From assembly GCA_002378845.1 (NCBI GenBank), contig DFRY01000067.1, positions 302-7,996 on the forward strand: a DNA stretch of 7,695 nt. The letters run 5' to 3'. This document shows, one piece after another, positions 1 to 6,278 of the stretch. The DNA comes from Ruminococcaceae bacterium UBA3451. Its GTDB lineage: Bacteria; Bacillota; Clostridia; Oscillospirales; Acutalibacteraceae. Position 1 is the first letter of the stretch, and each line of letters starts with the position of its first letter. A program made the position numbers and the translations under genes. The notes beneath the pieces are model-generated. The model was not told where the DNA came from. It saw nothing but the letters and a program-made list of their open reading frames with translations, and did not search any database.

Positions 1-962
1 ACCCGGTTAAAACCCATGTAATGGAAGGTGCGCAGCTGGCCAAAAGCGAAGGCTGTGATTTTGTAATCGGCCTTGGCGGCGGCAGCAGCATTGATGCCGC
101 GAAAGCAATCGCGGTCATGGCAACCAACGAAGGCGATTACTGGGATTATATTTCCGGCGGTTCCGGAAAGGGGCTGCCTGTTCCGAACGACCCGCTTCCG
201 ATTGTTGCCATAACCACAACTGCGGGAACCGGTACGGAAGCCGACCCCTGGACGGTAACCACCAAAGAAGATACCAATGAAAAAATCGGCTTTGGCTATG
301 AAAAAACTTTCCCGGTTTTGTCTGTAGTTGACCCGGACTTAATGATGACTGTTCCGGCTAACCTGACTGCTTACCAGGGTTTTGACGCGCTGTTTCACAG
401 CACGGAAGGGTATATAAACAAAATCGCGACCCCGCTGAGCGATATTTATGCATTGAAGAGCATTGAACTGATTGGGAAAAGCCTTGCAAAAGCGGTACAG
501 AACGGTTCCGACGAGCAGGCAAGAAGCGATGTTGCGCTGGCAAACACACTGGCCGGTATGGTAGAATCCACATCCAGCTGCACGTCCGAGCACTCTATGG
601 AGCATGCTATGAGCGCGTACCATCACGAACTGCCGCACGGCGCGGGTTTGATTATGATTAGCCGCGAATATTACACCCACTTTGCAAAAACCGGTGCTTG
701 TGACGCGCGCCTTGTTACCATGGCAAAAGCGCTCGGTATGGCAGACGCCACCGAACAGATGGATTTTGTAAAGGCACTGGTCAGCCTGCAGGAGCAATGC
801 GGCGTGAATCAGCTGAAAATGAGCGATTACGGCATACAGAAAGAGAATCTTCCGATGTACGCTGTGAATGCGCGTGCAACTATGGGCGGCTTGTTTGCCG
901 GGGACCCGGCACCGCTTTCGGATCGTGATGTAGAAGCAATTTACGACAAATCGTTCCGATGA
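1..962 (+). CDS. Iron-containing alcohol dehydrogenase, 5'-truncated
   Basis: This is the C-terminal part of a group III (Fe-dependent) alcohol dehydrogenase, a cytoplasmic NAD(P)H-linked enzyme interconverting aldehydes or ketones and alcohols. The reading frame is open to the window edge; the ATG at 21 is internal, since the codons before it (PVKTHV) continue the family pattern. About 319 residues are visible of a usual 380-390, so the N-terminus lies outside. Counting from the Met at 21, the cofactor pyrophosphate-binding motif GGGSSID is at residues 19-25, followed by TTTAGTGTEA. The expected metal ligands, by comparison with FucO, are D122 and H126 (GFDALFH), H191 (EHSMEH) and H206 (LPHG). 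H195 matches the further conserved histidine. Everything needed for metal binding is therefore present. The substrate cannot be told from sequence; butanol- or lactaldehyde-type enzymes are possible. An intrinsic terminator follows directly, so this ends its transcript. Confidence 0.93.
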   Translation, partial: PVKTHVMEGAQLAKSEGCDFVIGLGGGSSIDAAKAIAVMATNEGDYWDYISGGSGKGLPVPNDPLPIVAITTTAGTGTEADPWTVTTKEDTNEKIGFGYEKTFPVLSVVDPDLMMTVPANLTAYQGFDALFHSTEGYINKIATPLSDIYALKSIELIGKSLAKAVQNGSDEQARSDVALANTLAGMVESTSSCTSEHSMEHAMSAYHHELPHGAGLIMISREYYTHFAKTGACDARLVTMAKALGMADATEQMDFVKALVSLQEQCGVNQLKMSDYGIQKENLPMYAVNARATMGGLFAGDPAPLSDRDVEAIYDKSFR

Positions 963-980
963 TCATTGGAAATTCGGCAG

Positions 981-1020
981 AAGGGCCGGAATCGTTTGTA
1001 CGATTCCGGCCCTTTTTCTT
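981..1020 (+). terminator. Rho-independent terminator after the alcohol dehydrogenase
   Basis: A perfect 15-bp stem (981-995 with 1000-1014) with a 4-base loop (TTGT) is followed by a T-rich run (CTTTTTCTT region, to 1020). It lies 18 bases after the dehydrogenase stop codon. The convergent HD gene ends 30 bases further on, so the same hairpin could serve both strands, although the T-run on the minus side is poor. Confidence 0.93.
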
Positions 1021-1043
1021 TAGTTTATTCGAATTTAAACTCC

Positions 1044-1718
1044 TTACAGCAGCCGCGTTTCGTTAATAATCAGCTCAAACTGCAGCCCGAGGAATTTTGC
1101 CGCCTGACGGCACAGTACCATACGGGACATAAAAATCTCGAAATATTCCATTACAGGGCACATTTCCGTGTCGATGGTAATATTGAGCGTTGCGGTCTGG
1201 CGTACGGCGTCAATTTCCGTTGTGGCACGCTCCACAGCATAATTTACGCGGTCGTGAATGTCCACATTCACGGTCTCCTTGTCACGCACACGGGTGCGCC
1301 GGACATCGCCCTTGTCGGAAAGAATCAGCGCCGCCGCGATGGGGTTCACAGCGGAAGCGGTTCCTTCATCATGATTTCCGATAGCCGCGACAATCAGCGC
1401 CACCTCTTCCGGCGGCATACCCAGCCGATTCAGAATTTGAAACGCCATTAAAGCACCGCTGTGCGCATGGGCAACCCGGTTAACCACATTGCCGATGTCG
1501 TGCATGTAACCGGCGATTGCGGCAAGCTCGCACATGCGGGCGTCGTAGTTCAGGCTTTGCAAAATGTAACTGGCGTAATTGGATGAGCGTTTTGCGTGGG
1601 CAAACCCGTGCTCTGTATATCCGATTACCCCTAAGTTTTGGTTTCCGTTAGTAATATACGCGTTGATTTCATCATTTTTTAAAATCTGTTCCAATGTAAC
1701 ATGGCTGTATTTTTCCAT
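1044..1718 (-). CDS. HD-domain phosphohydrolase, function unknown
   Basis: A 224-residue soluble protein with the metal-binding signature of the HD superfamily: H41, the H73-D74 doublet (YMHDIGN), H116 (GNHDEG) and D135 (LILSDKGD), with H86 between. HD proteins are usually metal-dependent phosphohydrolases acting on nucleotides or cyclic dinucleotides. The C-terminal 75 residues after D135 have no motif I can name, and the substrate is unknown. No GD[FY]P/GYP-type HD-GYP motif is seen, so a c-di-GMP phosphodiesterase is not suggested. The start ATG is supported by GAGG five bases upstream. It lies 56 bp after pepV on the same strand with no terminator-like hairpin between, so it is probably cotranscribed as the second gene. 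No signal peptide or membrane segment is apparent. Confidence 0.8.
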   Translation of the reverse strand: MEKYSHVTLEQILKNDEINAYITNGNQNLGVIGYTEHGFAHAKRSSNYASYILQSLNYDARMCELAAIAGYMHDIGNVVNRVAHAHSGALMAFQILNRLGMPPEEVALIVAAIGNHDEGTASAVNPIAAALILSDKGDVRRTRVRDKETVNVDIHDRVNYAVERATTEIDAVRQTATLNITIDTEMCPVMEYFEIFMSRMVLCRQAAKFLGLQFELIINETRLL

Positions 1719-1736
1719 AAGAACCTCAAGAACCTC
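1719..1736 (-). promoter_or_regulatory. Tandem Shine-Dalgarno repeat before the HD gene
   Basis: The nine bases GAGGTTCTT (minus strand) occur twice head to tail just before the start codon. Each copy carries GAGG. The proximal copy has normal spacing of five bases; the distal one is too far for direct initiation but could act as a standby site. It may simply be a slippage duplication. Confidence 0.45.
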
Positions 1737-1774
1737 GCATTAATTTCAATCTTATTAATTTTATTAATCTCTAA

Positions 1775-3154
1775 TTATTCCGTAATCATGCGGTACATTG
1801 CTTCCAGACAAATCTGTGCGTGAAGCAAAAAGCGGTCAATATCAATGCTTTCATTGGTATTGTGCAGACGGCGGTCGGGCTCATCCGGGAAGAACGGGCC
1901 AAACGCTACGGCTCTGCCTTCAAACGCACGGGCATATGTGCCGCCGCCCGTGGAATACACATTGGTTTGCTGGCCGGTTACTTCTGCGTAGGAATCTTTC
2001 AGCAAAGAAATAAAGGCGCTGTTTTCCGGCAGATAAAGGGGCTTTGTATGGCCAAGGACGGTAGCGTCTAAACCGTACTGATCGGCATATTCTGAAATTT
2101 TGGAGAAAATTTTATCCCCGTTGGAAAGAACCGGATAGCGAATATCAATCCCCGCGGATGCGTAATCTTCGCCAATATTGAGCAAGCCAACGTTTAAAGT
2201 AAGGGGGCCGGACTCTTTGTCGCTCTGGCAAATCCCGAGCGATGCACCGTCCAGTTCCGTGCCGATTCGCTCGTTCAGGAAGCGGACAAAACCGCCGAGC
2301 CGATCGTATGAGAACACCTGTGACAGCAAAGCAACCAAATGTGTGGCGGCATTAAAGCCCTCCTGCGGCTGCATGGCATGGGAAGCGGTACCGATGGAAG
2401 TGATGCGAATTCCGGTATCGGTCTTTTCAAAGCGGAATTCCCCTTTTGATTCCTGCGCGGTTTTCTGCAGCTTGGTAAATTCTTCTTCCGAGCAGGTAAT
2501 CAACGCAACCGCTTTGGAAGGAACCGCGTTGACGACCGTACCCGAAACAAATTCCTTAATCACTTCGGAATCGTTCTTTTTGTCTGTAACGGTAAGGCGA
2601 AGAATTCCCTTTTCCCGGTTGCAGATGCCGTATTCCGAGTCGGGCGTAAATGCCATAACGGGCATCTCCTCCGACTTTAAATACATTTCCAGGTCGTTGC
2701 TTCCGGTTTCTTCCCCCGCGCCGAAAATAACGCGCATACGGCGCTTTGCTTTTACATTTTCGTCCTTCAGCGCTTTCAGGCAATACAGCGCGACTACTGC
2801 CGCACCTTTGTCGTCTGCTGTACCGCGACCAAAATAAAGATTGCCCTTCTGCACTACGGTGAACGGGTCGGTGTCCCATCCCTCACCCGCCGGAACCACG
2901 TCCACATGTGCGACCACCGCGGCAACCTCGTCGCCTTCGCCGTACTCTGCGTGACCTGCATAACCGTCCACATTTTTAGTGGCAAAACCCATATTGTTCG
3001 CCATGTTTAAGGCCAGTTTCAGCGCGTCGGCACATTCCTTTCCGAAGGGCATGCCCTCCGAAGCCTCGCCGCGCACGGACGGAATGGCGACCAACTTCGC
3101 CATATCCTTTATAATATCTTCCCGGTACTTTAATATCTTACTTCCAAAATTCAT
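1775..3154 (-). CDS. pepV: Dipeptidase PepV (M20 family, dinuclear zinc)
   Basis: A 459-residue cytoplasmic metallopeptidase that cleaves a broad range of dipeptides, the final step of peptide use; lactobacillar PepV is about 470 residues. Expected M20 residues are present: zinc ligands H83 with catalytic-region D85 (AHVDVVP), bridging D115 (TADDKG), general base E148 and ligand E149 (GAGEET), D172 (TPDSEYG), H259 in the lid domain (TASHAMQP) and final ligand H431 (RRLHNTNE). The C-terminal STGGGTYAR block (401-409) is typical of PepV. The ATG at 3154 is chosen over an in-frame TTG at 3172. The sequence AAAGGA lies at proper distance from the ATG, whereas it falls inside the coding part if the TTG is used. 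The gene has its own extended -10 promoter and probably heads a two-gene transcript with the HD protein. Confidence 0.95.
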   Translation of the reverse strand: MNFGSKILKYREDIIKDMAKLVAIPSVRGEASEGMPFGKECADALKLALNMANNMGFATKNVDGYAGHAEYGEGDEVAAVVAHVDVVPAGEGWDTDPFTVVQKGNLYFGRGTADDKGAAVVALYCLKALKDENVKAKRRMRVIFGAGEETGSNDLEMYLKSEEMPVMAFTPDSEYGICNREKGILRLTVTDKKNDSEVIKEFVSGTVVNAVPSKAVALITCSEEEFTKLQKTAQESKGEFRFEKTDTGIRITSIGTASHAMQPQEGFNAATHLVALLSQVFSYDRLGGFVRFLNERIGTELDGASLGICQSDKESGPLTLNVGLLNIGEDYASAGIDIRYPVLSNGDKIFSKISEYADQYGLDATVLGHTKPLYLPENSAFISLLKDSYAEVTGQQTNVYSTGGGTYARAFEGRAVAFGPFFPDEPDRRLHNTNESIDIDRFLLHAQICLEAMYRMITE

Positions 3155-3187
3155 TCGGTTACATCCTTTCAATCACAATATGCCTTT

Positions 3188-3196
3188 ATTATAGCA
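3188..3196 (-). promoter_or_regulatory. Extended -10 promoter of pepV
   Basis: On the minus strand TGC TATAAT is a perfect -10 hexamer with the TGn extension, 34 bases before the pepV ATG. No good -35 hexamer is seen at 16-18 bp, as is usual for extended -10 promoters. Fourteen bases around it (GTGCTATAATAAAG) are identical to the nagB promoter. Confidence 0.7.
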
Positions 3197-3235
3197 CGAA
3201 CGGAATAAATTACATACCCGGTAAGGAAAAGATTA

Positions 3236-3289
3236 GAAAAATAAAGAACCGTTATTGCTACAACTCATTTGTAACAATGACGGTTCTTT
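3236..3289 (-). terminator. Rho-independent terminator after nagB
   Basis: A long hairpin pairs 3243-3263 with 3269-3289 (one A/C mismatch and one G/T pair, 5-base loop). On the minus strand it is followed by CTTTATTTTTC. It lies 57 bases after the nagB stop and separates nagB from pepV. A T-run also follows it on the plus strand, so it may work in both directions. Confidence 0.85.
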
Positions 3290-3346
3290 TGTTTAACGGC
3301 TTAGCCAACATGACCAGACCAAACAGAAATCAAATTGTATTTAGAA

Positions 3347-4099
3347 TTAACCGATTGCTTCGGGGCATTTTTCACGAATTACCGAAAGTGCTTCCTCGTC
3401 GGCCACAATTGTTACATCGTTATGAAGCTGAAGGATGGAAGCCGGTACTGACGGAGTGATGGGGCCAAACAGGGAACGGTAAAGAATTTCCGCTTTGTCC
3501 GCACCGTTAGCAATAAGCAGCAGCTTTTTCGCCTGCATAATCGCCTTGATTCCCATGGTCAGCGCATACTTCGGAACTTCATCTTCATTTGCAAAGAAGC
3601 GGGAATTTGCCTCAATGGTCTGCTGCTTCAGCTTTACACAATGAGTTGTTTTGTCAAAGTCTTCGTCCGGCTCATTAAAGCCGATATGGCCGGTGTGACC
3701 GATACCCAAAAGCTGCAGATCGATTCCGCCCAGCTGCGCAATGACCTTGTCGTAACGGCGGCATTCTGCGTCGAAGTCCTTCGCAAGGCCGTTGGGCACA
3801 TTGGTGTTTGCCTTGGGTACGTTAACATGGTTAAAGAAATTATGATCCATATAATAACGGTAGCTTTGTTCATGTTCTACCGGAAGTCCGCAATATTCAT
3901 CGAGATTAACACTGTGAATTCTCGAAAAATCGATGTCACCTTTTTCAAACCAGTTAATCAGTTGTTTGTAAACGCCAACCGGAGTCGAGCCGGTTGCAAG
4001 CCCCAAAACGGAATCCGGAAACAGAATAACCTGAGCCGAAATAATATTTGCCGCTTTTCTGCTCATGCTTTGATAATCCGGTGCGCTGATAATTTTCAT
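3347..4099 (-). CDS. nagB: Glucosamine-6-phosphate deaminase
   Basis: A 250-residue cytoplasmic enzyme that converts glucosamine 6-phosphate to fructose 6-phosphate and ammonia, linking amino-sugar breakdown to glycolysis. It shows the phosphate-binding loop GLATGSTPVG (33-42), catalytic D67 in NLDEYCGL (D72 of the E. coli enzyme), H138 and E143 in GHIGFNEP (E. coli H143 and E148), and the C-terminal GPITPSVPASILQLH block. Length fits the short Gram-positive form rather than the 266-residue allosteric enterobacterial one. The position of E. coli D141 is Thr136 here. AAGGGAG precedes the ATG at good spacing. No nagA lies beside it, so it is a stand-alone gene with its own promoter and terminator, divergent from the CmpB-like gene. 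Confidence 0.96.
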   Translation of the reverse strand: MKIISAPDYQSMSRKAANIISAQVILFPDSVLGLATGSTPVGVYKQLINWFEKGDIDFSRIHSVNLDEYCGLPVEHEQSYRYYMDHNFFNHVNVPKANTNVPNGLAKDFDAECRRYDKVIAQLGGIDLQLLGIGHTGHIGFNEPDEDFDKTTHCVKLKQQTIEANSRFFANEDEVPKYALTMGIKAIMQAKKLLLIANGADKAEILYRSLFGPITPSVPASILQLHNDVTIVADEEALSVIREKCPEAIG

Positions 4100-4119
4100 T
4101 GAAATCTCCCTTTCGAATT

Positions 4120-4136
4120 ATAACATTCCCTGTTAT
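4120..4136. promoter_or_regulatory. Inverted repeat in the nagB leader (possible operator)
   Basis: Perfect 6-bp arms ATAACA and TGTTAT are separated by TTCCC, ending about 20 bases before the nagB start. The position suits a repressor site or a weak mRNA hairpin near the ribosome binding site. It does not match the NagR/YvoA consensus I know. A TATAAT (4117-4122, minus) overlaps it but would leave almost no leader. Confidence 0.3.
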
Positions 4137-4197
4137 TGTTTGTTGATTTGACAAAAAAATTTTTCATTTAAAAAATGAATTTAAAAAAATAATTTTA

Positions 4198-4226
4198 TTT
4201 ACTTTATTATAGCACACTGCTATAAA
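4198..4226 (+). promoter_or_regulatory. Candidate promoter of the CmpB-like gene
   Basis: TTTACT (4198-4203), a 17-bp spacer and TATAAA (4221-4226) preceded by TGC form a plausible extended -10 promoter on the plus strand. It is back-to-back with and overlapping the nagB promoter. The leader would be about 93 bases and contains two CTGCAAAC copies (4289-4296, 4298-4305) without a recognised role. Confidence 0.45.
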
Positions 4227-4233
4227 AAAACAA
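4206..4233 (-). promoter_or_regulatory. Promoter of nagB
   Basis: On the minus strand a TATAAT -10 (4206-4211) carries the TGC extension. A weak TTGTTT -35 (4228-4233) lies 16 bp upstream. The predicted leader is about 100 bases of very AT-rich sequence. Confidence 0.65.
4208..4224. promoter_or_regulatory. Palindrome overlapping both divergent -10 boxes
   Basis: The 17-bp sequence TATAGCA CAC TGCTATA has perfect 7-bp arms. Each arm contributes the TGC extension and part of the -10 of one of two divergent promoters. It may be an operator, or simply two promoters of the same type placed face to face. Confidence 0.4.
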
Positions 4234-4325
4234 TCCCTAAAACAAAGATGGTGAAATTTCAGCCACACAGCGAATAAATTGCCCTGCCCTGCAAACACTG
4301 CAAACGTACAGAACGGGGTGATCTT

Positions 4326-4712
4326 TTGAAAAAGTACACACTTATATTTTTGACAGGTGGAACAATTTACCCGGCTCTGGAAGTTGCCTTCCGCGGCCGA
4401 ACCGACGTTTCCATGGCGGCAGCGGGCGGAATTTGCCTTTGCCTGATTGACCGCGTGTGCAATCAGAATATAAAGCTGCAGCCGCTGGCGGTTCGATGTT
4501 TTGCCGGCTCCGGAATTATTACAGGCGTGGAATTCATCATCGGAGTGCTTGTGAATTTAGTATTGAAGATGGATGTATGGGATTATTCGCAGATGCCGCT
4601 GAATATTCTGGGGCAAATTTGTTTGCCGTTTTCCCTGTTATGGTTTGTCGCGACCATTCCGGCCATGGGGATTTGCGGTCTGTTTGACAAATCCAAATAT
4701 CTGTCAAAATAG
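4326..4712 (+). CDS. Small four-helix membrane protein, CmpB-like putative ABC transporter permease family
   Basis: A 128-residue integral membrane protein. Four hydrophobic stretches are visible at about residues 4-22, 28-44, 54-80 and 92-120. The motifs EFIIGVLVNL (69-78), WDYSQMPLNILGQICLP (85-101) and LLWF (104-107) match my memory of the family labelled putative ABC transporter permease (PF06541-like). That label is historical and no transport role is shown; no ATPase or substrate-binding partner is next to it. The start is TTG, chosen because GGGGTG sits five bases upstream and no ATG fits better; the next in-frame Met is residue 30, inside the second helix. It is divergent from nagB and ends at its own strong terminator. 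Confidence 0.75.
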   Translation: MKKYTLIFLTGGTIYPALEVAFRGRTDVSMAAAGGICLCLIDRVCNQNIKLQPLAVRCFAGSGIITGVEFIIGVLVNLVLKMDVWDYSQMPLNILGQICLPFSLLWFVATIPAMGICGLFDKSKYLSK

Positions 4713-4722
4713 AAAAGTAAGG

Positions 4723-4760
4723 CCTTCCGAAGTTTTTTTAACTTTCGGAAGGTTTTTTTT
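4723..4760 (+). terminator. Rho-independent terminator after the CmpB-like gene
   Basis: A 9-bp stem (4723-4731 with 4744-4752, CCTTCCGAA/TTCGGAAGG) is followed by eight T residues. It begins 11 bases after the stop codon. Confidence 0.93.
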
Positions 4761-4769
4761 AAGAATTGA

Positions 4770-4799
4770 TTGACATTCGCACCCATAATATGATATTAT
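4770..4799 (+). promoter_or_regulatory. Promoter of the tRNA-Ser operon
   Basis: There is a perfect TTGACA -35 (4770-4775), an 18-bp spacer, and a TATTAT -10 (4794-4799) preceded by TGA. Transcription would begin about 12 bases before the first tRNA. It is the best -35 match in the window, as expected for stable RNA. Confidence 0.8.
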
Positions 4800-4818
4800 T
4801 ATTCTCGCACTTGTGAGT

Positions 4819-4907
4819 GGAGAGGTGTCCGAGTGGTTTAAGGAGCTAGTCTTGAAAACTAGTGATCCCGCAAGGGACCAAGAGTTCGAATCTCTTCCTC
4901 TCCGCCA
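4819..4907 (+). tRNA. tRNA-Ser (anticodon UGA)
   Basis: An 89-base class II tRNA with genome-encoded CCA (4905-4907). Acceptor GGAGAGG (4819-4825) pairs with CCTCTCC (4897-4903), and the discriminator is G. The anticodon stem CTAGT/ACTAG encloses the loop CTTGAAA with TGA at 4853-4855. A long variable arm (CCC GCAA GGG) marks the serine class, and the T loop is TTCGAAT. Confidence 0.97.
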
Positions 4908-4952
4908 TCTTCCATTAAAAAGAATAGTACAAGCTAAGAAATTCACCAACAT

Positions 4953-5042
4953 GGAGAAGTACCCAAGTGGTGAAGGGGCTCCCCTGCTAAGGGAGTAGGT
5001 CGGGTAACTGGCGCAAGGGTTCAAATCCCTTCTTCTCCGCCA
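4953..5042 (+). tRNA. tRNA-Ser (anticodon GCU)
   Basis: A 90-base class II tRNA with encoded CCA (5040-5042). Acceptor GGAGAAG (4953-4959) pairs with CTTCTCC (5032-5038), and the discriminator is G5039. The anticodon stem CTCCC/GGGAG encloses CTGCTAA with GCT at 4986-4988, which reads AGC and AGU. The T arm is AAGGG TTCAAAT CCCTT. It lies 45 bases after the first tRNA-Ser in the same transcript. Its 3' end is duplicated at 7649-7662, marking it as an integration target. Confidence 0.97.
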
Positions 5043-5075
5043 AAGCCGCATGAACATAACGTTTATGCGGCTTTT
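5029..5075. repeat. Left 47-bp direct repeat (attL-like)
   Basis: It comprises the last 14 bases of tRNA-Ser(GCU) including CCA, plus the terminator hairpin. It is identical to 7649-7695 at 46 of 47 positions, the difference being G5039 against A7659. This copy completes the functional tRNA. Confidence 0.9.
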
Positions 5076-5081
5076 CTTTTT
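5043..5081 (+). terminator. Rho-independent terminator of the tRNA operon
   Basis: The stem AAGCCGCAT/ATGCGGCTT (5043-5051 with 5065-5073) extends by four more pairs including a G/T, leaving the loop ATAAC. The T-rich tail is TTTTCTTTTT. The whole hairpin is copied at 7663-7693. Confidence 0.94.
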
Positions 5082-5142
5082 GCCTTGAAAATGAAACTCA
5101 CTTGTTAAAACTTAATAAAAATTGTTGTAATACTTACTTTAC

Positions 5143-5175
5143 TACTACTTTTTACTACTTATTTAGGTACTACTT
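5143..5175. repeat. Three direct copies of TACTACTT
   Basis: Copies lie at 5143-5150, 5153-5160 and 5168-5175, and an imperfect TACTTACTT precedes them at 5131. They start about 70 bp inside the left repeat, where arm-type binding sites of tyrosine recombinases are commonly found. No recombinase gene follows, so the role is inferred from position only. Confidence 0.5.
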
Positions 5176-5181
5176 TGATGA

Positions 5182-5225
5182 TTTGCAAAATAATGGCCGC
5201 TGGTGTTGATCCAGCGGCCATTATT
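5182..5225 (-). terminator. Hairpin terminator downstream of the SDR gene
   Basis: A perfect 15-bp stem (5189-5203 with 5211-5225) with a 7-base loop is followed on the minus strand by TTGCAAAT after a T-rich stem end (ATTATTTT). It lies about 150 bases after the SDR stop. The stem ends are A/T-rich on both sides, so it could act bidirectionally and insulate the islet from the tRNA operon. Nothing recognisable lies between it and the SDR stop. Confidence 0.65.
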
Positions 5226-5378
5226 CATATACAATTATTTTTTATAAGCGTGGTACCCTCTTTTAGCGACTGCAGAATTGGCTCCTGGCTAACTCTATTC
5301 TTGCTTCATTTACTGATTACTTGCAGAACTAGGCTACTGAAGATGCCAATGTGGAGTACTATCACTCTGAATTAATCT

Positions 5379-6227
5379 TTATAAAGCCTGATTATCCCTA
5401 GCCGAAACAAACGATGGATATTTTGCACAGAACTTTAGTTCTTTCTTTATTCGTTCTGTATTATCGATCATATCAAATGGACCAAAACCAACCCAACCAG
5501 CATCCGGCTCTACCTGCTTCGGTAAACCAACTAGTCTAATTATCTCACCGACTTCCATTGGAACATCATCTGCAACATTGTAGATGCGACCACCTACATC
5601 CGGAGTTATCGCAGCAAGTAGCAATGCCTGGCAAATATCTTTATGGTGCACAAGCGACAGTTTCTGTGTAGGATTCCACGTGCGCATTATCGGAGCAAAT
5701 TCTTCAATATGTCTATCGCCATCACCATAAACAAAAGCAAACCTCATAATGCGTAAATCTAATCCCTTTTCATGGTGCATTTGAATCAATGCATTTTCAG
5801 CAACTTTTTTTGTCTTAGGATATTCCAGAATCGGCTCGATGACATCATCTTCATTACAAGGACTATCCCTGCGGATTCCACCATATACAAGACTTGTACT
5901 ACTAAAAATAAATCTTGTAACTCCTGCGTCCAGAGCAGCTTCTGCTAATTTAATACTCGCATCAATATTTGATGCTTGCGCTACTTCTGGGCTAACACCT
6001 CTAAATTGAGCTGCAAGATGAACTACAGCATCCACACCCTGTATCTCTCCTGCAAGATCATCATTTTCCAAAAGATCCCCAATTACAATTTCTACGCATT
6101 GTTCCTTCAACGCTTGAGCTCGCTCGGCATTTCTCACAAGAACACGTACATCGCATCCATGCTCAATTAAATATGGTACAAAACGACTTCCTACCTTACC
6201 TGTTGCGCCCGTCACAAAAACTTTCAT
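5379..6227 (-). CDS. NAD(P)-dependent epimerase/dehydratase, extended SDR family
   Basis: A 282-residue cytoplasmic oxidoreductase with a Rossmann fold at its N-terminus. Numbering from the upstream in-frame GTG (four residues before the ATG), TGATGKVG (10-17) is the glycine-rich cofactor loop, GDL (54-56) the adenine-contacting Asp, HLAA (74-77) the conserved strand, SSTSLVYG (113-120) the catalytic Ser/Thr strand, and YPKTK (140-144) the YxxxK catalytic pair. NVADD (221-225) marks the C-terminal substrate domain, and the end (KYPSFVSARDNQAL) looks natural, so the gene is intact. The substrate is unknown; sugar nucleotides are possible but not shown. The ATG at 6227 is preferred because GGAG directly abuts the GTG at 6239. 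The gene is divergent from an MLTR-type regulator and shares its promoter region. It is AT-rich compared with the core genes. Confidence 0.88.
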   Translation of the reverse strand: MKVFVTGATGKVGSRFVPYLIEHGCDVRVLVRNAERAQALKEQCVEIVIGDLLENDDLAGEIQGVDAVVHLAAQFRGVSPEVAQASNIDASIKLAEAALDAGVTRFIFSSTSLVYGGIRRDSPCNEDDVIEPILEYPKTKKVAENALIQMHHEKGLDLRIMRFAFVYGDGDRHIEEFAPIMRTWNPTQKLSLVHHKDICQALLLAAITPDVGGRIYNVADDVPMEVGEIIRLVGLPKQVEPDAGWVGFGPFDMIDNTERIKKELKFCAKYPSFVSARDNQAL

Positions 6228-6249
6228 TTTTTCATTCACTCCAATCTAT

Positions 6250-6278
6250 TTGTTTACTTGTAACTTCTATGATATAGT
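6250..6278 (+). promoter_or_regulatory. Candidate promoter of the XRE/MLTR regulator
   Basis: TTGTTT (6250-6255), a 17-bp spacer and TATAGT (6273-6278, five of six consensus bases) fit a sigma-A promoter. It is interlocked with the opposing SDR promoter. The leader would be near 80 bases. Confidence 0.55.

Noticed and set aside
3155..3172. Upstream TTG start for PepV
   Set aside because: It would place the AAAGGA ribosome binding site inside the gene and add residues not expected at a PepV N-terminus.
4248..4277. A nine-codon frame in the leader of the CmpB-like gene
   Set aside because: No ribosome binding site precedes it and nothing suggests attenuation.
4704..5057. A 117-codon minus-strand frame over the two tRNA genes
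   Set aside because: It is antisense to both tRNAs and both terminators, a common artefact with arginine-rich RRRRDLNP-type translation.
5175..5375. A 66-codon plus-strand frame starting in the islet's left end
   Set aside because: It starts with TTG, runs through the perfect hairpin at 5189-5225, and has no ribosome binding site.
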